NCBI RefSeq assembly: GCF_900102915.1
Contig: NZ_FNGG01000002.1
Span: 585,097 to 649,096 of the forward strand
Length of the DNA stretch: 64,000 nt
Reading direction: 5' to 3'
Origin: Salinimicrobium catena
GTDB taxonomy: Bacteria > Bacteroidota > Bacteroidia > Flavobacteriales > Flavobacteriaceae
In this document: positions 27,746-36,854 of the stretch, one piece after another
Layout of the letters: every line of letters begins with the position of its first letter
Position numbering within the stretch: position 1 is the stretch's first letter
Made by a program: the position numbers and the translations under genes
Notes under the pieces: model-generated
The model's database searches: none
Told to the model about the DNA's origin: nothing
The model's input: the letters and a program-made list of their open reading frames with translations, nothing else

Positions 27746-27821
27746 GAAGAGAAGCTTAAAGAGGTTCAGCACCCAAACCTATGGCATTTAAAAACCCTAT
27801 ACACTGATCGAGATCATAAAA

Positions 27822-28358
27822 TCAGTTTCCGAATGTAAATTCCGTGCTTATATCCCAGGTCTTGCCATTATGCTGAAAAAGATAGATCCCTTCTGCTATA
27901 AAGGTTTCATCAAATTCCCTGTTCCGAAAATCTTCCCAGACGGCCTTGAATCTATTTCTGGCAATGTCTCTTGTGGCAAGGGTGATATGGGGATGAAACT
28001 CTCGCAGATTCTCTTCCCGGGTTAGCAGGTCCTTTTGCAGCACCTTTAAAAGTTCGTTTTGCAAACTTTTTAATGGACCGGGATCTACCACATCAATATA
28101 GATCACCCGGGGCGGGAAAGCCCCGAAGCCTTCAAGTTTTAGTGGGAAAGCGTGCCTGGCAAGGGCAAATTCCCTGATGGTATTGTGCAACACCGGTAAT
28201 CTCGAGGATTCCATTTTGAACGGAGGTTGCAAAGTTATGTGTGCAGGTAATCTCAAAGCTCTTTTTGCACCGTATTTCCTGTGTATCTCTTCCTTTAGGG
28301 ATCTCACTTTTTCTTTTAAATCTTCCGGCGGCACAAGGGCGATAAAACAAAGTGGCAT
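27822..28358 (-). CDS. 2'-5' RNA ligase family / 2H phosphoesterase
   Basis: A 178-aa 2H-superfamily protein. The two catalytic HxT motifs are present as HITL, one near residue 40 (LPAHITLQPPF) and one near 124 (FHPHITLATRD). This fold hydrolyses cyclic phosphodiesters or ligates RNA ends (ThpR/LigT). Its length and spacing fit bacterial ThpR-like proteins. The physiological substrate is unknown. It lies 17 bp downstream of the CDF-like gene and is probably co-transcribed with it. Confidence 0.87.
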   Translation of the reverse strand: MPLCFIALVPPEDLKEKVRSLKEEIHRKYGAKRALRLPAHITLQPPFKMESSRLPVLHNTIREFALARHAFPLKLEGFGAFPPRVIYIDVVDPGPLKSLQNELLKVLQKDLLTREENLREFHPHITLATRDIARNRFKAVWEDFRNREFDETFIAEGIYLFQHNGKTWDISTEFTFGN

Positions 28359-28375
28359 AGGAAAAATTTAAATTG

Positions 28376-29005
28376 TTAGAACAACAAAGGCCGTTCACTG
28401 CCTATACGAAGAAAGCAGCGTTTGCCTTCCCTAAGTGCGAGCCAGGCAAGAACAAGCCCCCCCAGGCTGTCAATATAGCCCAGGCCTGTCACCGCATACA
28501 CCACACTGCTTAGCAAGAGTACCATAGACATATAATGACACACCAGAGTACAGTAAGCATCGGCAAGAATGGCGTCTGACTGCAGTTTTTCCCCAGCCTT
28601 TTTCTTACCCAGTACTACGGCCCACATCACCACTATTGAAAATACCGAGATCATCACCCCCCAAAAAGTGGCCTTTGGCCTGTGCCCAATTATGATATTG
28701 AAAACACTTACAAAGGTTAGTCCCAGGGCCAGGAAATAAAAAGCCGTACCGGTGATTCGCAATGCCTTGCGTTCAAAATGACCTCTCTTTTCCTGCGGAT
28801 TCCTTTTTATGCGGCGCACCATATGAGCTATGCCCATACCAGAGACCACTTCGATAAAGCTGTCCACACCAAAACCAAAAAGCGTAACGCTTTCTCCTTC
28901 AAGCCCAAAATATAAGGAAAAGATCCCTTCAAATATATTGTAGACGATGGTGAAGACCGCAAGGCCGTATGCGAGTCTAAAGAAAAACCTCTCCTTCGCC
29001 TTCAT
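28376..29005 (-). CDS. CDF-like cation transporter membrane protein
   Basis: A 209-aa polytopic membrane protein with about six hydrophobic segments resembling the transmembrane part of cation diffusion facilitators. FGFGVDSFIEVVSGMGI and SDAILADAYCTLVCHYMSM correspond to the helices that bear metal-binding Asp/His pairs. The cytoplasmic C-terminal dimerisation domain of CDF proteins is absent. It may transport Zn or Co, but could have another substrate because the second metal site is degenerate. Confidence 0.72.
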   Translation of the reverse strand: MKAKERFFFRLAYGLAVFTIVYNIFEGIFSLYFGLEGESVTLFGFGVDSFIEVVSGMGIAHMVRRIKRNPQEKRGHFERKALRITGTAFYFLALGLTFVSVFNIIIGHRPKATFWGVMISVFSIVVMWAVVLGKKKAGEKLQSDAILADAYCTLVCHYMSMVLLLSSVVYAVTGLGYIDSLGGLVLAWLALREGKRCFLRIGSERPLLF

Positions 29006-29078
29006 AACCCCTTTTGTTTAAAGATACAAAATAAGCTAATGACTTGTAAGCAACATACTAAGGTTCAGGATGTTAATT

Positions 29079-29912
29079 TTAATTCTTGATCCTGAAGATC
29101 AATGAGGAAGATCTTTCCTCAAAAAGCCATTTTACGGCTGCAGGAAAATGTTCTCTCCAAAAAACTTCATCGTGCTTCCCGCCTTCAATGATCTCCAGCT
29201 TTAAATTATTTACAGGAATCTCTTTGGCTTTTAACAGTTCTTGCATGTGTCTAAGATCGGAGACCATGTTTTCATCTTCGGCTGTACCGCCTAAAAAGTA
29301 AAACCGGTGTTTTGGATCGATCTCAGCGGAATCTGCCGCTTTGAAGATCTCTTCGCTGAACCAAAAAGAAGGCGAGAAAACCCCGGCGCTGCCAAAGGTT
29401 TCCGGATACTTCAGAATAGCATAAAAGGAGACCAGTCCACCCAGGGAAGATCCCATTATAGCGGTGTTTTCAGCTTCGGGCAGGGTTCTGAAACTAGCGT
29501 CCACGTGAGGCTTCAGAGTTAATCTCAAAAACTCGAGATAAGCGTCGGCTTTACCTCCGCCATATTTTTCATGGGGAAAAGGGGTTAATTCTTCTATCCG
29601 CTTCTCATTGCCATGCTCCAACCCAATTACGATCACCTCCGGTTGCTGCATGGAATCAAGAGCCTCATCGACTTTCCACTCCCCCACGAAGGAAGTACTC
29701 GCGTCAAAAAGATTCTGCGCGTCGTGCATGTAAAGCACCGGATACCTTTTATCTGAAGTGGCATAAGCTTCGGGCAGGTACACCCATATCTTTTTAATGG
29801 TATCCAATTGCGGAGCTTCAATCTCAAAAGTAGAAACGTTAGCAGAGGCGGTGCTTTGGGCAAAGCCTGAACAACAACTTAAGGCGAAAATAAAAAGTAT
29901 AAGATTCCTCAT
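29079..29912 (-). CDS. Secreted esterase of the putative-esterase (BesA/IroE-like) family
   Basis: A 277-aa alpha/beta hydrolase with a signal peptide (cleaved near FAQS, about residue 18). The nucleophile elbow is GSSLGG (first Ser of the pair preceding LGG), and the catalytic His is probably in GGKHDEVFWREHFP; LPEAYATSDKRYPVLYMHDAQNLF is typical of the family. Relatives hydrolyse siderophore esters or acetyl esters; the substrate cannot be assigned. It is periplasmic by prediction and 10 bp upstream of the DUF2752 gene. Confidence 0.85.
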   Translation of the reverse strand: MRNLILFIFALSCCSGFAQSTASANVSTFEIEAPQLDTIKKIWVYLPEAYATSDKRYPVLYMHDAQNLFDASTSFVGEWKVDEALDSMQQPEVIVIGLEHGNEKRIEELTPFPHEKYGGGKADAYLEFLRLTLKPHVDASFRTLPEAENTAIMGSSLGGLVSFYAILKYPETFGSAGVFSPSFWFSEEIFKAADSAEIDPKHRFYFLGGTAEDENMVSDLRHMQELLKAKEIPVNNLKLEIIEGGKHDEVFWREHFPAAVKWLFEERSSSLIFRIKN

Positions 29913-29922
29913 TTTTCAATTT

Positions 29923-30315
29923 TTATAAATTCCGGAAGATCCAGAAAAGGCAAATTATGCCCAGCACCAGGTAAATGGCTTTTTTTCCGTAGAACTTCCT
30001 TTTCCAGGTATAGGTCTTTTCCGAAGGTTTCGCAAGCCTGTCAAGATAAAACCCGAAGAGCACATAAGGAATGGCGATCACCAGCAAGGCATTCTGTTTA
30101 AAGGCATTCAAAAATTCCATTTTCAGCAGCTGATGCAAGGCCCGTTGGGAGCCGCAGCCGGGACATTCCAGCCCGGTAACGGAATAAAAGGGGCAGGCAG
30201 GAAAATACCCGCTTTCCGAAGGGTCAAAACTTCCGTAGATCACCAGCAGGAGCAATCCCAAAAGAAGAAGCCCTCCCCACTTCCCTATTTTAGTAACGGT
30301 CAAGCGCAAAGACAA
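29923..30315 (-). CDS. DUF2752 membrane protein
   Basis: A 130-aa protein with about three membrane segments. The family signature CPFYSVTGLECPGCGSQRALHQLL (written here in part: TGLECPGCGSQRALH) is clear, with cysteines that could bind metal or form disulphides. It overlaps the upstream dispanin-like gene by 26 bp, implying coupled translation. The function of DUF2752 is unknown, and pairing with CD225/dispanin proteins is frequent in Bacteroidota as far as I know. Confidence 0.86.
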   Translation of the reverse strand: MSLRLTVTKIGKWGGLLLLGLLLLVIYGSFDPSESGYFPACPFYSVTGLECPGCGSQRALHQLLKMEFLNAFKQNALLVIAIPYVLFGFYLDRLAKPSEKTYTWKRKFYGKKAIYLVLGIICLFWIFRNL

Positions 30316-30751
30316 CAGCTAAGAAGGCCAAATAGATCACGAAACCGGCAACGGCGATCCAGAAGCCTATCTGTGTCCATTTCCCCGCCTCTTCAGAACT
30401 TCTTTGAGCACCGGCAATATCCCCGCAATTGTATTTGGTCTCTACCCTTGCAGCATTGACAATTCCGGCGATACCAAAGGGCAGACAACAAAAAATAGTC
30501 ACCAGGATAGATTCCACGAACCAGGTGCGCGGCATGGGTACATTGGCAGTCTCTCTGCTGTAAATGGGTGATGCGGCAACAGGTTCTTCTCCAAAACTGC
30601 CTTCCAGTTCGGGAAACTGTTCGGCAGGAAGCCATTTTTCCGAAGACTCCACGCGTACCATGGCGTTTCGGCTGAGTTTTTTCGCTCTTAATTCTTCAAG
30701 GGAAAATGGTCCGTGAGTGGTAAGACCATCAGAATAGTAATAATTTTTCAT
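30290..30751 (-). CDS. GYF_2 / CD225 (dispanin-like) membrane protein
   Basis: A 153-aa two-domain protein. Residues 1 to about 50 are a GYF_2 (DUF4339) domain: YYYSDGLTTHGPFSLEELR and the WLPAEQFPEL end. About 75-150 is a CD225/dispanin domain: WFVESILVTIFCCLPFGIAG, the conserved NAARVETKYNCGD loop, and a second membrane helix. Dispanins include the vertebrate IFITM proteins; bacterial roles are unknown. Its 3' end overlaps the DUF2752 gene. Confidence 0.86.
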   Translation of the reverse strand: MKNYYYSDGLTTHGPFSLEELRAKKLSRNAMVRVESSEKWLPAEQFPELEGSFGEEPVAASPIYSRETANVPMPRTWFVESILVTIFCCLPFGIAGIVNAARVETKYNCGDIAGAQRSSEEAGKWTQIGFWIAVAGFVIYLAFLAVVFALDRY

Positions 30752-30784
30752 TGATTAGTTATAAGACTTCTAAAATAGTAATTT

Positions 30785-31261
30785 TTAGAACAGGTACCAG
30801 CCATGGCTTCCAGCCACAGCCCCGAATATGGTTACCAGGCTTAACAGCAGTAGTACCCAATGAGCTCGATGCATGATCCTGAAAGCTTTTTCTGGGTCTT
30901 TATACGCGTATTTCCTGAAGATCTTGTGTAGAAAAAAGGGTTCCAGCACGAACAGTACTATAGTAAAAAGCAGCCACACCAGGATCATGGCGTGCAGCCA
31001 CCAATAGCGCAGGTCCAGCAGCCGCTGCCAGGCGTTAAGCACATGCAGCATGTAAAAGCCTGTAATTGCTGTGATGAGGGTGGTTATTTTTGCCTGCAGG
31101 GAAAAACGCCCCTCCAGCCGTTCAAAGGTTTCGATCTGTTCCTCTTTTGAACTCATTCTTTTTACGGCTGGGATAATGACCGTGGTGACCATGGCCACCC
31201 CTCCTATCCATAACACTACCGCCAGTACATGCAGTACCCTCGCCAGGGTAAAATATTCCAT
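30785..31261 (-). CDS. CopD/DUF2269-like integral membrane protein
   Basis: A 158-aa protein with four membrane helices. LHVLAVVLWIGGVAM, and conserved His and Trp in the helices (HVLNAWQRLLDLRYWWLHA), resemble the CopD/YubM-like heme or copper membrane family. The function is uncertain. It is 12 bp downstream of the small lipoprotein gene on the same strand. Confidence 0.7.
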   Translation of the reverse strand: MEYFTLARVLHVLAVVLWIGGVAMVTTVIIPAVKRMSSKEEQIETFERLEGRFSLQAKITTLITAITGFYMLHVLNAWQRLLDLRYWWLHAMILVWLLFTIVLFVLEPFFLHKIFRKYAYKDPEKAFRIMHRAHWVLLLLSLVTIFGAVAGSHGWYLF

Positions 31262-31273
31262 AATTTCTAATAA

Positions 31274-31465
31274 TTACATTCCGGCTCCCTGCGCGTCATT
31301 ATCTATCTCCTCGTTCTGCGGAACGGACTCTTTTTTTTCAATTTCTGACTTTGTCTCCGGGTCTGCCTCACTTAATATCTCACCCAGCCGACAGGACGTA
31401 AACGAAAATATTACCAACACCAGAAGTATTATCTTAATTATCTTATTCTTTTCCATATCTCTCAT
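31274..31465 (-). CDS. Small lipoprotein
   Basis: A 63-aa (or 60-aa, from the second ATG at 31456) protein with a lipoprotein signal peptide ending at the lipobox FTSC. The mature part of about 40 residues is acidic and polar (many Glu and Asp), with no recognisable domain. It was probably anchored in the inner or outer membrane. It precedes the CopD-like gene by 12 bp. Confidence 0.7.
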   Translation of the reverse strand: MRDMEKNKIIKIILLVLVIFSFTSCRLGEILSEADPETKSEIEKKESVPQNEEIDNDAQGAGM

Positions 31466-31580
31466 TTTCCCTATAAAATAAGGAATTACCGGCTCTTAGC
31501 CTCTTCTTCTTTTCCTTCGGAAGGCACGAAGATTTTCAGAGTAGACTTTAGTCGCAATTCGGGCAGGTCCTGTTCTTCAT

Positions 31581-33461
31581 TTATTTCAGGGTTTCTTCCA
31601 GCCACTTGAAGAATTCCCGCTGCCAAATAATGGCATTCTGCGCGGTGAGTATCCAGTGGTTCTCCATAGGGAAGTACAACAACTTGCTCTTTAATCCTTT
31701 CAGCTGCGCGGCCTGAAAAGCTTCCAGCCCCTGACCTATCGGCACCCTGAAGTCTTTCCCGCCCTGCACGATCATGATAGGCGTATCCCAGTTTTGAACG
31801 TAATTGATCGGGTTGAACTCGGTGTAAGATTCCGGAACATTTTCCTGCCAGTAAGGTCCGCCCAGGTCCTTGTTCACGAAGAACAGTTCTTCGGTAGTGC
31901 CGTACATGCTGCGGGTGTTAAAGATCCCGTCGTGGGCAATGAAACTTTTGAAGCGGCCTTCGTGATTTCCGGCAAGAAAGAACACCGAATATCCTCCATA
32001 GCTCGCACCAACGGCTCCAATCCGGTCGTTGTCCACAAATGGCTCTTTGGCTACCTCGTCAATGGCCGATAAATAATCCCGGATGTTCTGGCCGCCCCAG
32101 TCACCGCTTATCTGTTCATTCCACTCCACTCCATATCCCGGCATTCCGCGACGGTTTGGCGCCACCACTATGTACCCATTGGCTGCCATAAGCTGAAAGT
32201 TCCATCGGAAAGAGTAGAACTGCGACAAGGGTGATTGTGGGCCGCCCTGCAGGTATAGCAGGGTTGGATATTTTTTATTCGGATCAAAGTCTGGAGGATA
32301 GATCACCCAGGTGAGCATCTCCTTGCCATCGGTGGTAGGGATCATCCTCTTTTCCACCTTGCTCAGCTCAATTCCATCATAAAATTCATCATTCACGTGG
32401 GTAAGCTGGGTCATTTTTCCGTTGCGCAGATCAACGGTGAAGATCTCGGCGGCATGGTTCATATCGGTGCGGGTCACCACCATGGTCTCTCCTACCTGCC
32501 CGGCCATGCCGGTGATGTCGAACTGGCCTTCGGTGATCTGTTTTACTCCGTTTTTTCCGGAAGTGTTGATCTGGAACAATTGTTTGGTTCCCATTACCGG
32601 GGCTGTGAAATAGATCTTCTTGCCGTCACTGCTCCACAGGAAGCTGCTTACGGTACCATCCCAGTCTTTGGTCAGGTTGACCTTTTCCCCTTTTTTAAGC
32701 AGGATGATGTCGTTCTTGTCAGATTCATAACCCGGCTCATCCATTTGCAGCCAGGCCAGTACTCCGTCCTTTGAGTAAGCCGGGCTGGTATCGTAGCCTT
32801 TATTTTCTTCTGTAAGATTTTTGGTGCTGCGGGCAGAAAGGTCGTACTCGTAAATATCAGTATTGGTACTCACGGCATACTCCTTTCCTTTTAGCTTCTT
32901 GGAAACATAGAGCAGTTTGCTGCCGTCATTGTTCCAGGTGTAATCCTCCGGGCCGCCAAACGGCTGCAGGGGTGTGTCATGAGGTTCGCTCTTCATGATA
33001 TCCCATTCCTCGCCCGTGGAAACGTCCTGCACGAACAAATGGCTGTACTTGCCGTCTTCCCATTTATCCCAATGCCTGTAATTCAGGTCGTCGTAAATGT
33101 AGACCTCAGACTTTTCCATTTCCGGGTAGAAATCCTGTCCCGTCACCGGGTGCACTTCCACTTCTTTTGGGATCACTTTATATTTTCCCGAGGGCGAGAG
33201 GTGTTTATCCCTGTAAATGCTGTCATAGCTGCTCACCTGCACAGGATCGCCGCCTTTCACCGGGATCACAAAGGTCTTTGAACTGCTCTTGTTCTCCTGC
33301 ACGTCATAGGTACGGGTGGTAAAGATCACTTTTGTCCCATCCTCTGTAAGGCCTACTGCGGAAACCCTTTGCAGTTCCCAAAGTTTTTCAGGGGTCATGA
33401 CCTGTGAAGTGGCCGTAAAACAAAGTCCCGAAAAGAGCAGGAACAGGTATATATTTTTCAT
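31581..33461 (-). CDS. S9-family prolyl oligopeptidase-type peptidase
   Basis: A 626-aa exported peptidase. The signal peptide is MKNIYLFLLFSGLCFTATSQ. The beta-propeller (about 25-380) has TolB/PD40-like repeats such as LLYVSKKLKG and KIYFTAP. The alpha/beta hydrolase domain contains the nucleophile in GASYGGYS, the Asp region in GGKDFRVP and the His in MENHWI. This resembles dipeptidyl-peptidase/acylaminoacyl-peptidase-like enzymes of Bacteroidota. The start at 33461 is preferred to one 10 codons upstream because it begins the signal peptide. Confidence 0.9.
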   Translation of the reverse strand: MKNIYLFLLFSGLCFTATSQVMTPEKLWELQRVSAVGLTEDGTKVIFTTRTYDVQENKSSSKTFVIPVKGGDPVQVSSYDSIYRDKHLSPSGKYKVIPKEVEVHPVTGQDFYPEMEKSEVYIYDDLNYRHWDKWEDGKYSHLFVQDVSTGEEWDIMKSEPHDTPLQPFGGPEDYTWNNDGSKLLYVSKKLKGKEYAVSTNTDIYEYDLSARSTKNLTEENKGYDTSPAYSKDGVLAWLQMDEPGYESDKNDIILLKKGEKVNLTKDWDGTVSSFLWSSDGKKIYFTAPVMGTKQLFQINTSGKNGVKQITEGQFDITGMAGQVGETMVVTRTDMNHAAEIFTVDLRNGKMTQLTHVNDEFYDGIELSKVEKRMIPTTDGKEMLTWVIYPPDFDPNKKYPTLLYLQGGPQSPLSQFYSFRWNFQLMAANGYIVVAPNRRGMPGYGVEWNEQISGDWGGQNIRDYLSAIDEVAKEPFVDNDRIGAVGASYGGYSVFFLAGNHEGRFKSFIAHDGIFNTRSMYGTTEELFFVNKDLGGPYWQENVPESYTEFNPINYVQNWDTPIMIVQGGKDFRVPIGQGLEAFQAAQLKGLKSKLLYFPMENHWILTAQNAIIWQREFFKWLEETLK

Positions 33462-33532
33462 AATTTCTAAAGATTGGTTGTTAACGGTCATAAAGATAAG
33501 CAGGAAGGCTGAAAAAACCGGTATTTCAGGAT

Positions 33533-34063
33533 TTATTCTTCCTCCTCCTCTACGCTGAACCTGTACAGCAGGATCTCCTCCTCCTCATTGGGCAGGGTGA
33601 TGGTACGTTCGAATTTAAGCCCCAATTTCAGCAGCAGTTTCTGGGAGGCCAGGTTGGCTTTTGAGGTGATCCCCAGGATCTGTTTTATCCCGAAATTCTC
33701 CAGGGCAGCCTGCTTCAGCCGTAGCGCCGACTCATAGGCATAGCCCATTCTTTCATGCTGCGGAAGAAAAGCGAATCCGATATCTACCCCTTCCAGGCCT
33801 TCACGGTCATGCAACCCACAGGTACCCAGTAACTCCCCGTCTGTCTTTCGCACAACGGCATAATTTCCGAAGCCCAGCCGGTACAGTTGCGGCAGCATTT
33901 TTTTACGAATGTACTGCTTAGCTTCATCTGCCGTACGCACCTCCCGGTCCCCGATAAGTTCCAGGAATTTAGGGGTATTGAGCAGCTCCAGAATGAATTC
34001 GGCATCCTCCTCTTCTACAGGCCGTATGAGGAGCCTTTCTGTTTCAAAAGTTTTGTAATTCAT
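33533..34063 (-). CDS. GNAT-family acetyltransferase (RimJ/RimL-like)
   Basis: A 176-aa GNAT enzyme. It begins YKTFETERLLIRPVEEED, a standard RimJ/RimL-type opening; HDREGLEGVDIGFAFLPQHERMGYAYES covers the acetyl-CoA site (here quoted only as IGFAFLPQHERMGYA), and KANLASQKLLLKLGLKFE is the usual C-terminal motif. Substrates of relatives are ribosomal protein N termini or small amines. The ATG at 34063 is used because the frame upstream begins with TTG. Confidence 0.85.
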   Translation of the reverse strand: MNYKTFETERLLIRPVEEEDAEFILELLNTPKFLELIGDREVRTADEAKQYIRKKMLPQLYRLGFGNYAVVRKTDGELLGTCGLHDREGLEGVDIGFAFLPQHERMGYAYESALRLKQAALENFGIKQILGITSKANLASQKLLLKLGLKFERTITLPNEEEEILLYRFSVEEEEE

Positions 34064-34256
34064 GCCAATCAACTTAAAACGAAGATAGCGATTTGCAATA
34101 ATTTACTGGGCCTGCAAAAAGCAGGTTTCTAAGCAAGCTAAACTTTTGATCCTTACTCACCCCTTTGTATGGAATTTTCTCAATTGCTGATCTGAGATTT
34201 CTCTGAATTCGGCTCAACGTCAACTGTAGGATTTGACCCTGTTTTAACTGTTCACC

Positions 34257-35918
34257 TCATGAGGTATCTTTATCTTCCAAAAAAGTATGATAAAAATATT
34301 GAGCTGCCATTTGATGGGGACGTAATATATGTTCTTCACTAATTCCGAAACTGCGTAATTCTCTGTAATCTGTAGAGGTGCTGGTCGTCACAAAATATCC
34401 CTTAACCGGTTTTTTCTGCAGTAGTTTTACCAACTGATAGGAAAGTTTATTATTTGCCACTGTACTGACTATCACAGTTTTTTCCGAATAGGGTATGTGT
34501 TCAAGAAGATCTGGATCTTCCATATCACCATACATGACGTCCTTTCTCCCTACCTTACATTCACTGATGACTCCTGGATCAAAATCTACCACAAGGTAGT
34601 TGATCTTTGATTGTTCATCAAGCTTTTCAGCCAGCCTCCTCCCGAATCTTCCTAACCCAATAATGATTAGATCATAATCTATATGCCTATCATAGATATA
34701 CTCTTTTTCAGCATCAATTTCACCTCTCTGAAACAGGTTGAGTGTAGGGGAAAGCATTTCATAAAGTTGATGTGAGTAGAGAATCATATATGTAGAGAGT
34801 CCAATCGTGATAAGTCCCACCAGGGTGATCAACCCAACTACTTCATTAGTTATATGACCGAGTGTGAATCCCAGGCCGGCAAAGATCAGTGAGAACTCAC
34901 TAATCTGGGCGACGGTCAATCCCGCTAAAAAAGAGGTTCTTCTGTGGTATCCCATCAATCCCATAATGATCAAAACTATTAGAGGGTTCCCAATTAGTAC
35001 AAAAACTGAAAATATCATGGCAGGATATATCTGGCTCCCAATTACAGAAAGGTCAAGATTAGCTCCAAGGTTTACAAAGAAAAACAACAGCAGGAAGTCT
35101 CTTAAGCTAATCAGTCTAACACTTATTACTTCTTTAAATTCTGAAGAGGCGAGGCTCACACCGGCCAAAAAGGCTCCTACTTCCCCACTAAAACCAATAA
35201 ATTCTCCTACCGATGCCAGCCATATTGCCCAGGCAATGGAAAAAAGGGTTAGCAGTTCTTGAGACCGGCCTATAAAATTATTCAACTGTGGAAAAACCCA
35301 CTTCATGGAGATAAAGGCAAACAGCAACAGGCCAAGTCCGGCAAGAAGTGTTTGAAAAAGTTCTTCTACAAAATTTGTTCCTTCACCATGGTGAAGGGTG
35401 GATAATATAATCATCATGACAATGACGACAATGTCCTGGACAATAAGAAAACCAATGGCTATTTGCCCATGCAGGGAATCGATCTCTTTTTTGTCTGATA
35501 GAAGCTTTACTATGATGATAGTGCTTGAAAAAGTAAGAGCAACGGCAATATAAAAACTGTGGAGATCTGGAAAACCCAGAAGTAATCCAATAATGTAACC
35601 AAACAAGGATGTAAAAATGACTTGTCCGAGCCCGGTTAAAAGGGCAACTTTCCCCATAGATCTGATTATACGCAGATCCAGTCTAAGTCCCACTATGAAA
35701 AGGAGGAGTGCGATACCTATCTCTGCCAGCAAATGGATTTGGTCCCGGGAAGAAACAATATCAAGAACTGCAGGTCCCACCAAAATACCCAGAGCAATAA
35801 ACATGACGATCAAAGGTTGCTTCAATATTTGTCCCAGTACCCCTAAAAAAGCAGCAAGAGCGAGTATAATGGCAATTTCATAAAAAGGATTCTCGAAAAT
35901 ACTGTGAAGCCAGTTCAT
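34257..35918 (-). CDS. CPA2-family cation:proton antiporter with TrkA-N domain
   Basis: A 553-aa inner-membrane antiporter, distinct from the one at 25474. The exchanger domain (about 1-385) has LGILVGPAVLDIV and FLAGVSLASSEF; a TrkA-N domain from about 415 starts LIIIGLGRFGRRLAEKL, a nucleotide-binding loop. A TrkA-C domain is missing. It starts with a 4-bp overlap to the USP-like gene, so the transporter and the stress protein are coupled. The ion is probably K+ or Na+. Confidence 0.9.
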   Translation of the reverse strand: MNWLHSIFENPFYEIAIILALAAFLGVLGQILKQPLIVMFIALGILVGPAVLDIVSSRDQIHLLAEIGIALLLFIVGLRLDLRIIRSMGKVALLTGLGQVIFTSLFGYIIGLLLGFPDLHSFYIAVALTFSSTIIIVKLLSDKKEIDSLHGQIAIGFLIVQDIVVIVMMIILSTLHHGEGTNFVEELFQTLLAGLGLLLFAFISMKWVFPQLNNFIGRSQELLTLFSIAWAIWLASVGEFIGFSGEVGAFLAGVSLASSEFKEVISVRLISLRDFLLLFFFVNLGANLDLSVIGSQIYPAMIFSVFVLIGNPLIVLIIMGLMGYHRRTSFLAGLTVAQISEFSLIFAGLGFTLGHITNEVVGLITLVGLITIGLSTYMILYSHQLYEMLSPTLNLFQRGEIDAEKEYIYDRHIDYDLIIIGLGRFGRRLAEKLDEQSKINYLVVDFDPGVISECKVGRKDVMYGDMEDPDLLEHIPYSEKTVIVSTVANNKLSYQLVKLLQKKPVKGYFVTTSTSTDYRELRSFGISEEHILRPHQMAAQYFYHTFLEDKDTS

Positions 35919-36733
35919 TTGGATAAAACTATTAATGGGATCTGCCCAAGGTATACCAGTTCATTAATCATGAATTTCCTGAACAATTTATCGTTGATAG
36001 CACGTGATCCTTGCTGGAGCACCAGAAAGGCATTCTTTGAGAACTCCATGCGTTTTTTTAAAAGAGTAAGGGCATCTTCCCCTTTGAATAACTGAATTTC
36101 GGGTTTATGAGTTTCATATTCTGATTGAAGGCCCAGGAGAAGATCCCTGGCAGGTAATTGATCTTCCCCTTCTTTAAGGATCGTAAAGAATTCCAACTCC
36201 CTGATCTGATCTTTTAATGAATCAAGTACAATTTCAAATTGAATTTTGTTAAGTGGATATTTGGGGCTTACCCCAACCATTAATTTTTTGGGGACAGAGA
36301 TATGGGTTCGTGCAGGAACCGCCACGGTTAAATGATCTGACTCTTCCACGATGGAAAGTGTAGTGCTGCCAATGAACAAGCGCTTCAATGTTCCTGTACT
36401 TTTTAAACCTGCTAAAACCCAGTCAAAGAAAAATTCATTTTCAAGATCTTTAAGGATGTTTAAAATGGGTTTTTCACTAACAAAAAAGGATTCTTCACTG
36501 TACACTCTTCCCCTGGATAATTTACGCAGGTTCGAGAGGGCTTCTTCTGCTTTTTCTTTTATGATCACCTCCCTGATCTCCTGGTCGGCCATTGCAGGAG
36601 CCATAACGGGAACCTGGTGCACAAAAATAACCTTGCCCCCTATGATCTCAGAAAGTTCAAAGGCAAAGTCGGTAAGATTTTCTGAATTTTCAGAAAAATC
36701 GGTAAGCAAGAAGATCCTGTTCCTTTGGTACAT
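35915..36733 (-). CDS. Universal stress protein (UspA)-like protein
   Basis: A 272-aa protein with an N-terminal UspA-type fold (IFLLTDFSENSENLTDFAFEL, WVLAGLKSTGTLKRLFIGSTTLSIV) and a second, weaker Usp-like half. The ATP-binding GxxG(9-10)G(S/T) motif is incomplete, so nucleotide binding is uncertain. It is coupled by ATGA overlap to the antiporter and may regulate it. The tandem layout is typical of Bacteroidota USPs. Confidence 0.78.
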   Translation of the reverse strand: MYQRNRIFLLTDFSENSENLTDFAFELSEIIGGKVIFVHQVPVMAPAMADQEIREVIIKEKAEEALSNLRKLSRGRVYSEESFFVSEKPILNILKDLENEFFFDWVLAGLKSTGTLKRLFIGSTTLSIVEESDHLTVAVPARTHISVPKKLMVGVSPKYPLNKIQFEIVLDSLKDQIRELEFFTILKEGEDQLPARDLLLGLQSEYETHKPEIQLFKGEDALTLLKKRMEFSKNAFLVLQQGSRAINDKLFRKFMINELVYLGQIPLIVLSK

Positions 36734-36818
36734 TTCCTTTAGATCTTAATGAGATGTAATAATGCAATCCAGGATGATCATAATAGGGGAATGGGGAGAG
36801 ATTCTGCAGGATCATCTT

Positions 36819-36848
36819 TTGAATAAAAGCTCTCTAAATTTACGTTTT
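36819..36848 (+). promoter_or_regulatory. Candidate promoter of a small RNA
   Basis: TTG at 36819-36821, a 19-nt spacer and TACGTTTT at 36841-36848 (7 of 8 against TAnnTTTG) give good Bacteroidota promoter geometry. The predicted start is near 36855. Confidence 0.4.
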
Positions 36849-36854
36849 TTTCGG

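Noticed and set aside
31490-31580. Open stretch of about 30 codons after the S9 peptidase
   Set aside because: No ATG, GTG or TTG start that separates it from the peptidase gene, and no family match; treated as untranslated.
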